From Burkholderiales bacterium 8X (lineage in GTDB: Bacteria > Pseudomonadota > Gammaproteobacteria > Burkholderiales > Burkholderiaceae_C), in the NCBI GenBank assembly GCA_902506565.1, contig LR732703.1:62689-126688 (forward strand): a stretch of 64,000 nucleotides of DNA. The letters run 5' to 3'. Positions 7,969-16,139 of the stretch are shown piece after piece; the first letter of the stretch is position 1; each line of letters opens with the position of its first letter. Position numbers and translations under genes: made by a program. The notes beneath the pieces are model-generated. The model was not told the origin of the DNA. It saw only the letters and a list, made by a program, of their open reading frames with translations, and ran no database searches.

Positions 7969-8489
7969 AAGCCCGAAGACTTGCGCGCTTGCCGGCAACG
8001 GCGTCCGTCGCGCTCATCGCGCTTGCCATCGCATTCCCTCTTCAGGCGTGCGCACAGAAGCGGCTGCCCACGGTTGCGGCAGATGGCATGGTGCAGGCAC
8101 CCGCCAAAAGCAACGGCTCGGGCGTCGTAGTCAATTACCGACTCAGCGGCGCGATTGCGGCGGGGCAGCCGCTCACTGTCGCCTTCAGGTTCGAGGGCGT
8201 GACCGATCCGGGCGGCGCCACCGTCCGGATGGTGGCCGATGGGGGATTGAGGCTTCTCGAGCCGCCAGCGACGGTCGAGTTGAAGGCGGGCCAGCCGACC
8301 TCGATCAACGCCATCGTGGTGCCAGCCGAAGGCCTGGGCTACCTGCACGTCTTCACTACGCAGAACGGCTTGGAAAGCGTCACCTCCATCGCAGTCGGCT
8401 CCGGCAAGGATGCAGCGTCGTTGCCAGGACGGAGCGAATTGAAGCAGATGCCGGACGGCGAGAAGATCTTTTCCATTCCGGTCAAGTAA
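7965..8489 (+). CDS. Putative secreted/lipoprotein partner of the upstream metalloprotease
   Basis: A 174-residue protein not recognised by family. The GTG at 7965 was chosen because it overlaps the upstream stop as GTGA, a sign of translational coupling; an in-frame ATG exists at 7944. The N-terminus is basic, then hydrophobic, ending in FPLQACAQ, which fits a signal peptide with a weak lipobox. The rest is predicted beta-rich (VVNYRLSGAIAAGQPLTVAFRFEGVTDPGGATVRM). It looks like an extracytoplasmic protein made together with the metalloprotease, perhaps a partner. No function can be assigned. Confidence 0.65.
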   Translation: MKARRLARLPATASVALIALAIAFPLQACAQKRLPTVAADGMVQAPAKSNGSGVVVNYRLSGAIAAGQPLTVAFRFEGVTDPGGATVRMVADGGLRLLEPPATVELKAGQPTSINAIVVPAEGLGYLHVFTTQNGLESVTSIAVGSGKDAASLPGRSELKQMPDGEKIFSIPVK

Positions 8490-8529
8490 GCGCTCCTCGG
8501 GGCTCGCAGCACCGCCCGCCTCCGGCGGT

Positions 8530-8559
8530 TTGCGTGCCCTCGCGTTTGCGGGCTATAAT
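8530..8559 (+). promoter_or_regulatory. Sigma70 promoter for the rplC–rpsQ operon
   Basis: TTGCGT (8530–8535) and a perfect TATAAT (8554–8559) are 18 bases apart, about 120 bases upstream of rplC. A strong promoter here explains how the ribosomal operon is expressed despite the terminator after rpsJ. The leader between promoter and gene has no obvious ORF. Confidence 0.7.
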
Positions 8560-8682
8560 CGCCGGCTCCGCCCAAAACACGCCCTTGGCATGTTTCGGCG
8601 TGGAGCCTTATCAACCTTCTCTCGTATACCAAACGCTGTCGCCAATTGAAGTGGCAGCGGCGAGAGTCTTGGAGCAAAAACC

Positions 8683-9363
8683 ATGAGTCTGAGCAACTCC
8701 CTCGGGTTGCTGGGCCGCAAGGTGGGGATGATGCGTCTCTTCACCGATGACGGGGATGCAGTTCCCGTCACGGTTGTGGATGTATCCAACAACCGCGTGA
8801 CCCAGATCAAGAGCCAGGAAACCGATGGCTATGTCGCACTTCAAGTGACATTCGGTTCGCGCAAGGCCTCGCGCGTCACCAAGCCGGAAGCCGGTCACCT
8901 TGCCAAGGCGGGTGTCGAAGCCGGTGAAATCATCCAGGAATTCCGCGTCAGCGCCGACACGGCCGCGCAGCACAAGGCTGGCGGCTCGATCGCGGTGAGC
9001 AGCGTGTTCACCGTCGGCCAGAAGGTCGACGTGCAGGGCACCTCCATCGGCAAGGGCTACGCAGGCACCATCAAGCGCCACAACATGAGCTCGCAGCGCG
9101 CGTCGCACGGCAACAGCCGTTCGCACAACGTACCGGGTTCGATCGGCATGGCGCAGGATCCGGGCCGCGTGTTTCCGGGCAAGCGCATGACCGGCCATCT
9201 CGGCGATGTCACGGTCACCACGCAGAACCTCGACGTCGTCCGCATCGATGAAGCCCGGCAACTGCTGCTCATCAAGGGCGCGGTACCCGGCTCGAAGAAC
9301 GGTTTCGTCACCGTGCGTCCGGCCGTCAAGGCCAAGCCGCAAGCTGCCCAAGGAGCCAAGTGA
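8683..9363 (+). CDS. rplC: 50S ribosomal protein L3
   Basis: Large-subunit protein L3, an early assembly protein near the peptidyl-transferase centre. It has 226 residues. [18 protein letters not shown] begins the protein. The conserved central loop [17 protein letters not shown] and the [17 protein letters not shown] segment are intact; the latter includes the Gln that PrmB methylates in relatives. It starts the second ribosomal block, about 2.4 kb after rpsJ. Its stop overlaps the rplD start (ATGA). Confidence 0.97.
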   Translation: MSLSNSLGLLGRKVGMMRLFTDDGDAVPVTVVDVSNNRVTQIKSQETDGYVALQVTFGSRKASRVTKPEAGHLAKAGVEAGEIIQEFRVSADTAAQHKAGGSIAVSSVFTVGQKVDVQGTSIGKGYAGTIKRHNMSSQRASHGNSRSHNVPGSIGMAQDPGRVFPGKRMTGHLGDVTVTTQNLDVVRIDEARQLLLIKGAVPGSKNGFVTVRPAVKAKPQAAQGAK

Positions 9364-9983
9364 TGGAACTCGAACTCCTGAACGAACAAGGCCAGGCCTC
9401 GTCGAAATACGAAGCGCCCGAAACGGTGTTCGGCCGCGACTACAACGAAGACCTGGTTCACCAGATCGTCGTCGCCTTCCAGGCCAACGCTCGCCAAGGC
9501 ACGCGCGCCCAGAAGGACCGCGAGCAGGTCAAGCACTCCACCAAGAAGCCGTTCAAGCAAAAGGGCACCGGTCGTGCCCGTGCGGGTATGACTTCGTCGC
9601 CCCTCTGGCGCGGCGGCGGTCGGATCTTCCCGAACATGCCTGACGAGAACTTCTCGCAGAAGATCAACAAGAAGATGTATCGCGCCGGCATGGCCGCCAT
9701 CTTCTCGCAGCTGGCTCGCGAAGGCCGTCTGGCCGTGGTCGATTCGATCACCGTCGACTCGCCCAAGACGAAGCCGCTCGCAGCCAAGTTCAAGGCAATG
9801 AATCTCGAGTCCGTGCTCGTGATTGCCGAAGAAGTCGACGAGAACCTGTACCTGGCCTCGCGCAATCTGGTGAACGTGCTCGTCGTCGAGCCGCGTTATG
9901 CCGATCCGGTTTCGCTGGTTCACTACAAGAAGGTGCTGGTCACCAAGGGTGCCGTCGACAAGCTCAAGGAGATGTTCGCATGA
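9363..9983 (+). CDS. rplD: 50S ribosomal protein L4
   Basis: Large-subunit protein L4, 206 residues, lining the exit tunnel. The extended tunnel loop is seen as [26 protein letters not shown]. The ATG at 9363 overlaps the L3 stop, and its own stop overlaps the L23 start, both as ATGA, showing tight coupling. In E. coli L4 represses the S10 operon; no matching leader structure was recognised here. Confidence 0.96.
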   Translation: MELELLNEQGQASSKYEAPETVFGRDYNEDLVHQIVVAFQANARQGTRAQKDREQVKHSTKKPFKQKGTGRARAGMTSSPLWRGGGRIFPNMPDENFSQKINKKMYRAGMAAIFSQLAREGRLAVVDSITVDSPKTKPLAAKFKAMNLESVLVIAEEVDENLYLASRNLVNVLVVEPRYADPVSLVHYKKVLVTKGAVDKLKEMFA

Positions 9984-10315
9984 GCCGCATGAACCCCACG
10001 CCGCTTCAGCGTCAGTTCGATGAAGGTCGGCTGATGAGCGTTCTGGTCGCCCCGATCGTGTCCGAGAAGGCCACGATGGTCGGCGAGAAGTCGAACGCAG
10101 TTACTTTCAAGGTGTTGCAGGACGCCACCAAGCCCGAGATCAAGGCCGCCGTCGAACTGATGTTCAAAGTGGAGGTCCAGGGCGTGTCCGTGCTCAACAC
10201 CAAGGGCAAGGCCAAGCGCTTTGGCAAGTCCATGGGTCGTCGCGACAACGTTCGCAAGGCCTATGTGACGCTCAAGGCTGGTCAAGAGCTCAATCTCGTC
10301 GGGGAAGGCGCTTAA
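9980..10315 (+). CDS. rplW: 50S ribosomal protein L23
   Basis: Large-subunit protein L23 at the tunnel exit, docking site for trigger factor and SRP. It has 111 residues, with an N-terminal extension of roughly 15 over the compact core that begins [16 protein letters not shown]. The conserved [21 protein letters not shown] is present. It is coupled to rplD by a 4-base overlap and lies 2 bases before rplB. Confidence 0.96.
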   Translation: MSRMNPTPLQRQFDEGRLMSVLVAPIVSEKATMVGEKSNAVTFKVLQDATKPEIKAAVELMFKVEVQGVSVLNTKGKAKRFGKSMGRRDNVRKAYVTLKAGQELNLVGEGA

Positions 10316-10317
10316 TC

Positions 10318-11142
10318 ATGGCCGTCATCAAGATGAAACCCACTTCGCCGGGCCAGCGTGGCGCGGTGAAGATCTCGCGGGACCACCTGTTCAAGGGTGC
10401 GCCGCACGCCGCTCTGCTGGAGCCGCAATTCCAGAAGGCCGGCCGCAACAACAACGGCCACATCACCATCCGTCACAAGGGCGGTGGCCACAAGCATCAC
10501 TACCGCGTGGTGGACTTCGTGCGCAACAAGGACGGCATTCCGGCCAAGGTCGAGCGCGTCGAGTACGACCCGAACCGTACGGCGCACATCGCACTGGTGT
10601 GCTATGCCGACGGCGAGCGTCGCTACATCATCGCGCCGCGTGGCCTCGAAGCCGGTGCAACGCTGCTGAGCGGTTCCGAGGCGCCGATCCGGGCGGGCAA
10701 TACGCTGCCGATCCGCAACATCCCGGTCGGCTCGACGATCCATTGCATCGAGCTGCAACCCGGCAAGGGCGCGCAGATCGCTCGCTCGGCCGGTACCTCG
10801 GCCACGCTGCTGGCACGCGAAGGCGTGTACGCCCAGGTCCGGATGCGGTCGGGCGAGGTTCGCCGCATTCACGTCGAATGCCGCGCCACCATCGGCGAGG
10901 TCGCCAACGAAGAACACAGCCTGCGCCAACTCGGCAAGGCCGGTGTGAAGCGTCACATGGGCATCCGCCCGACCGTTCGCGGCGTGGTGATGAACCCGGT
11001 CGACCACCCGCACGGTGGCGGCGAGGGCAAGACGGGCGAAGGCCGTCATCCGGTCGATCCGTGGGGCAACCTCACCAAGGGCTATCGGACCCGTAACAAC
11101 AAGCGCACGCAAGTCTTCATCGTGTCGCGTCGCAAGAAGTAA
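10318..11142 (+). CDS. rplB: 50S ribosomal protein L2
   Basis: Large-subunit protein L2, required for subunit association and peptidyl transfer. It has 274 residues. The start [15 protein letters not shown], the RNA-binding region and the C-terminal [17 protein letters not shown] containing the essential His are intact. It lies between rplW and rpsS in the usual order. Confidence 0.97.
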   Translation: MAVIKMKPTSPGQRGAVKISRDHLFKGAPHAALLEPQFQKAGRNNNGHITIRHKGGGHKHHYRVVDFVRNKDGIPAKVERVEYDPNRTAHIALVCYADGERRYIIAPRGLEAGATLLSGSEAPIRAGNTLPIRNIPVGSTIHCIELQPGKGAQIARSAGTSATLLAREGVYAQVRMRSGEVRRIHVECRATIGEVANEEHSLRQLGKAGVKRHMGIRPTVRGVVMNPVDHPHGGGEGKTGEGRHPVDPWGNLTKGYRTRNNKRTQVFIVSRRKK

Positions 11143-11153
11143 GGGAAAGCCAA

Positions 11154-11432
11154 ATGACACGCTCTCTCAAGAAGGGTCCTTTCGTCGACCATCACCTGGT
11201 GGCCAAGGCCGACAAGGCCGTGACGACCAAGGACAAGAAGCCGATCAAGACCTGGTCGCGTCGCTCGATGGTCCTGCCCGAATTCATCGGCCTGACGATC
11301 GCCGTGCACAACGGCAAGCAGCACGTGCCTGTCTACATCACCGACCAGATGGTCGGCCACAAGCTCGGCGAATTTGCGCTCACCCGCACGTTCAAGGGGC
11401 ATCCCGCGGACAAGAAAGTCCAGAAGAAGTAA
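11154..11432 (+). CDS. rpsS: 30S ribosomal protein S19
   Basis: Small-subunit head protein S19, 92 residues, contacting S13 and the large subunit. It begins [15 protein letters not shown] and has the core [21 protein letters not shown] and [16 protein letters not shown]. It lies 11 bases after rplB and 9 bases before rplV. Confidence 0.97.
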   Translation: MTRSLKKGPFVDHHLVAKADKAVTTKDKKPIKTWSRRSMVLPEFIGLTIAVHNGKQHVPVYITDQMVGHKLGEFALTRTFKGHPADKKVQKK

Positions 11433-11441
11433 GGAACGACC

Positions 11442-11774
11442 ATGTCTGAAACACGTGCAGTCCTTCGCGGCGTCCGCCTTTCCGTCGACAAGGGCCGTCT
11501 GGTCGCGGACCTGATCCGCGGCAAGAAGGTCGATCAAGCGCTCAACATCCTGCAGTTCACGCAGAAGAAGGCCGCTGTGATCGTCAAGAAGGTGCTCGAG
11601 TCGGCCATTGCCAATGCCGAGCACAACGACGGCGCCGACATCGACGAGCTGAAGGTCAAGAGCATCTACGTCGAGCAAGGCGCAACGCTCAAGCGTTTCA
11701 CCGCTCGGGCCAAGGGTCGCGGCAATCGCATCAGCAAGCCCACGTGCCATGTGTACGTGACGGTCGGCAACTAA
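11442..11774 (+). CDS. rplV: 50S ribosomal protein L22
   Basis: Large-subunit protein L22, 110 residues, whose beta-hairpin reaches the exit tunnel and shapes macrolide binding. It begins [27 protein letters not shown]; the hairpin is near [20 protein letters not shown]. Preceded by AAGGAACGACC, it sits in the conserved rpsS–rplV–rpsC order. Confidence 0.97.
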   Translation: MSETRAVLRGVRLSVDKGRLVADLIRGKKVDQALNILQFTQKKAAVIVKKVLESAIANAEHNDGADIDELKVKSIYVEQGATLKRFTARAKGRGNRISKPTCHVYVTVGN

Positions 11775-11790
11775 GAGGCCTGGAAGAAAC

Positions 11791-12720
11791 ATGGGACAAA
11801 AAATCCACCCAACCGGCTTCCGTCTTGCGGTCACCCGTAACTGGTCCAGCCGCTGGTATGCAAGCAATCGCGACTTCGCCGGCATGCTGGCCGAAGACAT
11901 CAAGGTGCGCGAGTACCTGAAGAAGAAGCTCAAGAACGCATCCGTCTCGCGCGTGATGATCGAGCGCCCCGCCAAGAACGCCCGCATCACGATCTACTCG
12001 GCACGTCCGGGCGTCGTGATCGGCAAGAAGGGCGAGGACATCGAGAACCTCAAGCGCGAACTGGGCAAGCAGCTCGGCGTGCCGGTTGCGGTCAACATCG
12101 AAGAAGTGCGCAAGCCCGAAATCGATGCGCAGCTCATCGCCGACAGCATCACCCAGCAGCTCGAGAAGCGGATCATGTTCCGCCGCGCCATGAAGCGTGC
12201 CATGCAGAACGCCATGCGTCTCGGTGCCCAGGGCATCAAGATCATGTCGGCCGGCCGCCTGAACGGCATCGAGATCGCTCGTACCGAGTGGTACCGCGAA
12301 GGTCGCGTGCCGCTCCACACGCTGCGCGCCGACATCGACTACGGCACCTCGGAAGCCAAGACCACCTACGGCGTCATCGGCGTCAAGGTCTGGGTCTACA
12401 AGGGCGACACGCTGGGCCGCAACGACCTGCCCGCGGTCGAGACGCCGCGTCCGGACGAAGAGCGTCGCCCCCGCGGCCCGCGTCGCGACGGACGCCCTGG
12501 CGGCAACGACCGTCCGGGTTCCGATCGTCGAGGTCCCGGCCCCCGTGCCGGCGGCCGCGGCCCGATCGGTGGCAACGTCGCACCTGCCGATGGCAGCGAC
12601 AAGCCCGCAGAAGCGACCGGTGCTGCGCCCGCAGCGCCGGGTGCAGACTCTAAACCCGCCGTTAAGCGCGTCCGCAAAGCCGCGCCAGCTGCAGCAGCTG
12701 ACGGTGCCAAGACCGAGTAA
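11791..12720 (+). CDS. rpsC: 30S ribosomal protein S3 with long C-terminal tail
   Basis: Small-subunit protein S3 at the mRNA entry site. The normal two-domain core occupies about residues 1–211, with the KH motif in [19 protein letters not shown]. At 309 residues it is about 75 longer than E. coli S3 (233). The extra C-terminus is low-complexity: a stretch rich in Arg, Pro and Gly ([17 protein letters not shown]), then an Ala/Pro/Lys segment. Extended S3 tails occur in related Burkholderiales. The tail is probably disordered and cationic; its role is unknown. 55 bases separate it from rplP. Confidence 0.95.
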   Translation: MGQKIHPTGFRLAVTRNWSSRWYASNRDFAGMLAEDIKVREYLKKKLKNASVSRVMIERPAKNARITIYSARPGVVIGKKGEDIENLKRELGKQLGVPVAVNIEEVRKPEIDAQLIADSITQQLEKRIMFRRAMKRAMQNAMRLGAQGIKIMSAGRLNGIEIARTEWYREGRVPLHTLRADIDYGTSEAKTTYGVIGVKVWVYKGDTLGRNDLPAVETPRPDEERRPRGPRRDGRPGGNDRPGSDRRGPGPRAGGRGPIGGNVAPADGSDKPAEATGAAPAAPGADSKPAVKRVRKAAPAAAADGAKTE

Positions 12721-12775
12721 TCGGTCTTTCCCGGCCGCGCAAGTGGCCGGGGCAGTCCTCACGGAGTAAATAGAC

Positions 12776-13192
12776 ATGCTGCAACCTGCACGCAGAAAGT
12801 TCCGCAAGGAACAAAAGGGCCGCAATACCGGCATCGCGACCCGCGGCAACGCGGTCTCGTTCGGTGACTTCGGCCTCAAGTCGATCGACCGCGGCCGTTT
12901 GACGGCCCGACAGATCGAAGCCGCACGTCGCGCGATCTCGCGCCACGTCAAGCGCGGTGGCCGTATCTGGATTCGCGTCTTCCCCGACAAGCCGATCTCG
13001 CACAAGCCTGCCGAAGTGCGGATGGGTAACGGCAAGGGCAACCCCGAGTACTACGTCGCCGAAATTCAACCTGGCAAGGTGATCTACGAGATCGTCGGTG
13101 TACCCGAAGAGCTCGCGCGCGAAGCATTCCGCCTGGCTGCTGCCAAGCTGCCGCTGCGCACCACCTTCGTCGCGCGCCAGCTCGGCGCCTGA
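12776..13192 (+). CDS. rplP: 50S ribosomal protein L16
   Basis: Large-subunit protein L16, 138 residues, positioning tRNA in the A site. It begins [17 protein letters not shown]. The conserved [34 protein letters not shown] segment is complete, including the Arg that YcfD-type oxygenases hydroxylate in relatives. It is preceded by a good SD, ACGGAGTAAAT. Confidence 0.97.
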   Translation: MLQPARRKFRKEQKGRNTGIATRGNAVSFGDFGLKSIDRGRLTARQIEAARRAISRHVKRGGRIWIRVFPDKPISHKPAEVRMGNGKGNPEYYVAEIQPGKVIYEIVGVPEELAREAFRLAAAKLPLRTTFVARQLGA

Positions 13193-13205
13193 TCGGGAGA
13201 ACACG

Positions 13206-13460
13206 ATGGCAACACGTAAGAAGAAGGACGCCGCGGCCAAGCCGGCCAAGGTGTCGAAGGCCGCCGCATTGCGCGACAAGGACGTCGCCGGCCTCCAGAC
13301 CGAAATCAAGGATCTGCAGAAGGCCCACTTCGGCCTGCGGATGCAAAAGGCCACGCAGCAACTGTCGAACACGTCGACGCTGCGGATCACGCGCCGCGAT
13401 ATCGCGCGTGCCAAGACCATTCTTGCGCAGAAGCAGCAAGAAACCCAAGCCGCCAAGTAA
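13206..13460 (+). CDS. rpmC: 50S ribosomal protein L29
   Basis: Large-subunit protein L29, next to L23 at the tunnel exit. At 84 residues it is longer than the usual 63–65. The extra N-terminal 20 residues are basic and Ala-rich ([20 protein letters not shown]); the helical core then follows ([24 protein letters not shown]). The ATG at 13206 follows GGGAGAACACG. Placed between rplP and rpsQ as normal. Confidence 0.94.
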   Translation: MATRKKKDAAAKPAKVSKAAALRDKDVAGLQTEIKDLQKAHFGLRMQKATQQLSNTSTLRITRRDIARAKTILAQKQQETQAAK

Positions 13461-13469
13461 GGAGTGAAC

Positions 13470-13739
13470 ATGACGGAAGCTAAGAAATCCCTCAAGCGCA
13501 CCCTGGTCGGTACGGTGGTCAGCGACAAGCGCCAGAAGACAGTGACCGTGCTGGTCGAGCGCCGCGTCAAGCACCCGATCTACGACAAGATCGTGATGCG
13601 TTCGAGCAAGTACCACGCGCACGACGAAGAAGGCACGTACAAGGTCGGCGACATGATCGAGATCACCGAAAGCCGGCCGATCTCGAAGTCGAAGAACTGG
13701 GTGGCGACTCGCCTGGTTCAGAAGGCCGTGCTGGTCTAG
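13470..13739 (+). CDS. rpsQ: 30S ribosomal protein S17
   Basis: Small-subunit protein S17, a primary 16S rRNA binder, 89 residues. The ATG at 13470 was preferred over the GTG at 13464 because AAGGAG lies directly over that GTG and is correctly spaced for the ATG. The OB-fold core [20 protein letters not shown] and [13 protein letters not shown] are intact. It is the last ribosomal gene here: an intrinsic terminator follows, and rplN of the spc operon is absent. Confidence 0.96.
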   Translation: MTEAKKSLKRTLVGTVVSDKRQKTVTVLVERRVKHPIYDKIVMRSSKYHAHDEEGTYKVGDMIEITESRPISKSKNWVATRLVQKAVLV

Positions 13740-13769
13740 TTCGACCGCGCCTCGCGCCCTGCTCGAAAG

Positions 13770-13800
13770 CGGCCCACAATGTGGGCCGTTTTTCTTTTTC
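13770..13800 (+). terminator. Intrinsic terminator after rpsQ
   Basis: The palindrome CGGCCCACA-A-TGTGGGCCG is followed by TTTTTCTTTTTC. A strong rho-independent terminator closes the ribosomal operon. Confidence 0.9.
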
Positions 13801-13812
13801 TGGAGCACACGA

Positions 13813-14319
13813 ATGATCAAAGTCGGCGACAGCCTTCCGGCGGCAACCTTGCAGGAGTATTCCGAGGTGGAAGGCGAGGCTTGCAGCATCGGCCCGAATC
13901 CGGTGGACGTGCAGAAGGCCTCGGCCGGCAAGACGATTGCGCTGTTCGCCTTGCCCGGTGCGTTCACCCCGACCTGCTCCGGAAAACACGTTCCCGGCTA
14001 TGTCCAGCACTACGACCAGCTCAAGGCAGCCGGCGTCGACGAGATCTGGTGCGTGAGCGTCAACGATGCCTTCGTGATGGGCGCCTGGGCAAGGGACCAG
14101 CAGACCGGCACCAAGGTTCGGATGCTGGCCGATGGCAGCGGCACCTTCACGCAGGCATTGGGCCTCACGCTCGACCTCACCGCGCGCGGCATGGGTGTCC
14201 GGAGCAACCGGTATTCGATGCTGGTAAGGGATGGCAAGGTCGAGGCGCTCAATATCGAGGCGCCCGGCAAGTTCGAAGTGAGCAATGCGGAGACCCTGCT
14301 CGGGCAACTCAACGCCTGA
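13813..14319 (+). CDS. Peroxiredoxin, Prx5/AhpE-like
   Basis: Reduces hydrogen peroxide and organic hydroperoxides through a cysteine. It has 168 residues. The peroxidatic Cys55 lies in PGAFTPTCSGKHVPGY, the signature of the Prx5 (hybrid or atypical) subfamily; VSVNDAFVMGAWARDQ is also typical. The thiol partner is not visible. It follows the ribosomal terminator and probably has its own promoter within the short gap. The ATG follows TGGAGCACACGA. Confidence 0.93.
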   Translation: MIKVGDSLPAATLQEYSEVEGEACSIGPNPVDVQKASAGKTIALFALPGAFTPTCSGKHVPGYVQHYDQLKAAGVDEIWCVSVNDAFVMGAWARDQQTGTKVRMLADGSGTFTQALGLTLDLTARGMGVRSNRYSMLVRDGKVEALNIEAPGKFEVSNAETLLGQLNA

Positions 14320-14408
14320 CCCATCGCGGGGGCGTCGTTCGGCGGGCAGTCGCAACCAACCACACGTACGGCGGGACCACCTGCCAACGCATCGGCACTG
14401 CAGCCGAC

Positions 14409-14993
14409 TTAGAGATCGGCCTTGAGGTAGTGAGAGCCGGCGATCGGGTTGTGATAGTAGGGCGGTACCTCTTCGAAGCCCATTTCCGCATACAGCCCCC
14501 GCGCCGACTCCATGTCGTCCAGGGTGTCCAGCAGGACGCAGCCATAGCCGGCACCATGGGCGGCATCCAGGGCGGCCTCGACCAGGCGTCGGCCCAATCC
14601 CATTCCCCTGAAGCCCGGCCGCACGTAGAGCCGCTTGATCTCGGCGGCATTGCTGTAGTCGACGCCGTCGAGGGGCCGCAGCGCGCAGCAGCCGGCGACT
14701 TCCGCCCGGCGACCGGAGTCCAGTTCCAGGACGTGCGAGGACGGGCCGATGCTGGCCTTGGGATCGCATTCGACCAGCGCCAAGAGCAGGGCACCTCGAG
14801 GTTCCGCATAGTCTCCCGGCAGGCGAGCCAGCTCTTCCTCGAAGTTCTGGAAGCCGAGGTCGACGCTGAGCGAGGCCGCGTACGCCTTGAAGATCGTGCG
14901 AGCTGCTTCGATTTCGGCCGGCCCGTCGGGCCGCATCAAGATCACCGACGGCGCATCCGCGAGCGGCAACGGACGGGAAGGCGAATACGACAT
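14409..14993 (-). CDS. GNAT-family N-acetyltransferase
   Basis: A 194-residue GNAT enzyme transferring an acetyl group from acetyl-CoA to an unknown amine. The CoA pyrophosphate-binding motif is at residues 129–134 (RGMGLG), within LYVRPGFRGMGLGRRLVEAALD. The C-terminal GYGCVLLDTLDDMESARGLY and MGFEEVPPYYHNP fit the fold. The start lies 5 bases from the end of the TlpA-like gene upstream, so the two are probably co-transcribed. Confidence 0.85.
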   Translation of the reverse strand: MSYSPSRPLPLADAPSVILMRPDGPAEIEAARTIFKAYAASLSVDLGFQNFEEELARLPGDYAEPRGALLLALVECDPKASIGPSSHVLELDSGRRAEVAGCCALRPLDGVDYSNAAEIKRLYVRPGFRGMGLGRRLVEAALDAAHGAGYGCVLLDTLDDMESARGLYAEMGFEEVPPYYHNPIAGSHYLKADL

Positions 14994-14998
14994 GCTCG

Positions 14999-15496
14999 CT
15001 AGGCCTCGGCCAGCAGCTTCTCGATCAGTTTGTGCAGCTCGGCGAAATCAGGTTCGCCGACATAGCGCTTCACGATTTCGCCGCGCTTGTTCACGATGTA
15101 GGTCGTGGGGGTAAGCCTGACATCGCCCCAGGCCTGCGCCACCGCACCGGTGTTGTCGATGGCGACCTTGAACGGCAGCTTGCGGCTTTCGGCGAAATTG
15201 ACGACGTAGCTCGGCGGGTCGTAGCTCATGGCGACGGCCAGCGTGTCGTAGCCTTGCCCGTGGTACTTGTCGTAGGTGGCGATCACCTTCGGCATCTCGG
15301 CGACGCAGGTGACGCAGCTGGTCGCCCAGAAATTCACCAGCGTGACCTTGCCCTTGAGGTCGGCCGTGCTCTTCTTGCTGCCATCCAGGAGCACGAAGGT
15401 CGAATCGGGCGCAGCGCGCGCGCCGGTGCCGAGGTAGACGGCCGCGCCACCTGCCAGGGCCAGGACGATCGCCAACGCGGAAAGAATTTTCTTCAT
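14999..15496 (-). CDS. TlpA-like thioredoxin-fold protein, periplasmic
   Basis: A 165-residue thiol-disulfide oxidoreductase of the TlpA/ResA type, probably acting outside the cytoplasm in disulfide reduction, for example in cytochrome or metalloenzyme maturation. The N-terminus MKKILSALAIVLALAGG is a signal peptide or anchor. The active site is NFWATSCVTC with Cys61 and Cys64 (C-V-T-C). The cis-Pro region is RLTPTTYIVNKRGE. Divergent from the lipoprotein at 15597. Confidence 0.88.
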   Translation of the reverse strand: MKKILSALAIVLALAGGAAVYLGTGARAAPDSTFVLLDGSKKSTADLKGKVTLVNFWATSCVTCVAEMPKVIATYDKYHGQGYDTLAVAMSYDPPSYVVNFAESRKLPFKVAIDNTGAVAQAWGDVRLTPTTYIVNKRGEIVKRYVGEPDFAELHKLIEKLLAEA

Positions 15497-15596
15497 GAGC
15501 CAGGATGGAGGGTGCCGCCGCATTTTAGTTCGCGACTCGCGAGCGGAATGCATGCTTTTCCGTATGCTCGGCGGCTGCCGTCGTCCGTACCTTTCC

Positions 15597-16139
15597 ATGT
15601 CCCTTCCTTCTCGCCTGCGTGCCGCCGCCCCGGTCGCCGCCCTCTCGCTCCTTCTGGGCTGCAGCCCGACCTTCAATTGGCGCGAGGTTCCGGTGGGTCC
15701 GGCGGGCGCCGTCGCACTGCTTCCCTGCAAGGCCGAACGCGCCTCGCGCAACCTGCCCCTGGGCGCGGAGAGCGTGGCGATCGACATGGCGGGCTGCGAA
15801 GCCGGCGGCGCCACATTCGCCGTGGCACGAGCCCATGCGGTGGATGCTCAGCAAGCCGCGGCCTGGCTGGAGGCGTGGCGATCGGCGACCCGCGCCCAGC
15901 TGGCCGGCCGACGGCTCACCGAATCCGCCGCCCAGCTCGCACGCGCCGCCAGCAAGCCCGCCCCGGCCCGCCTCGACACGGCCGCAGCCGGAACCGAAGC
16001 GGACGCTGCTCAGGCCCACATGGTGTGGTTCGCGCACCCGGTCGGCACTTCAGTCGACCTCTACCAGGCCACCGTGATCGGCCGGCCGACATCGCCGGAG
16101 GCCGTCGGCACTTTCTTCGAAGGCCTCCGGCTGCCATGA
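15597..16139 (+). CDS. Small lipoprotein of unknown function
   Basis: A 180-residue protein. The ATG at 15597 gives a lipoprotein signal, PVAALSLLLGC, with the Cys at residue 23. The mature part starts SPTFNWREVPVGPAGAVALLPCKAE, has two further Cys, and an Ala-rich helical middle. It is not recognised as a named family. Its stop overlaps the MFS transporter start (ATGA), so it may be co-translated with the transporter. Confidence 0.7.
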   Translation: MSLPSRLRAAAPVAALSLLLGCSPTFNWREVPVGPAGAVALLPCKAERASRNLPLGAESVAIDMAGCEAGGATFAVARAHAVDAQQAAAWLEAWRSATRAQLAGRRLTESAAQLARAASKPAPARLDTAAAGTEADAAQAHMVWFAHPVGTSVDLYQATVIGRPTSPEAVGTFFEGLRLP

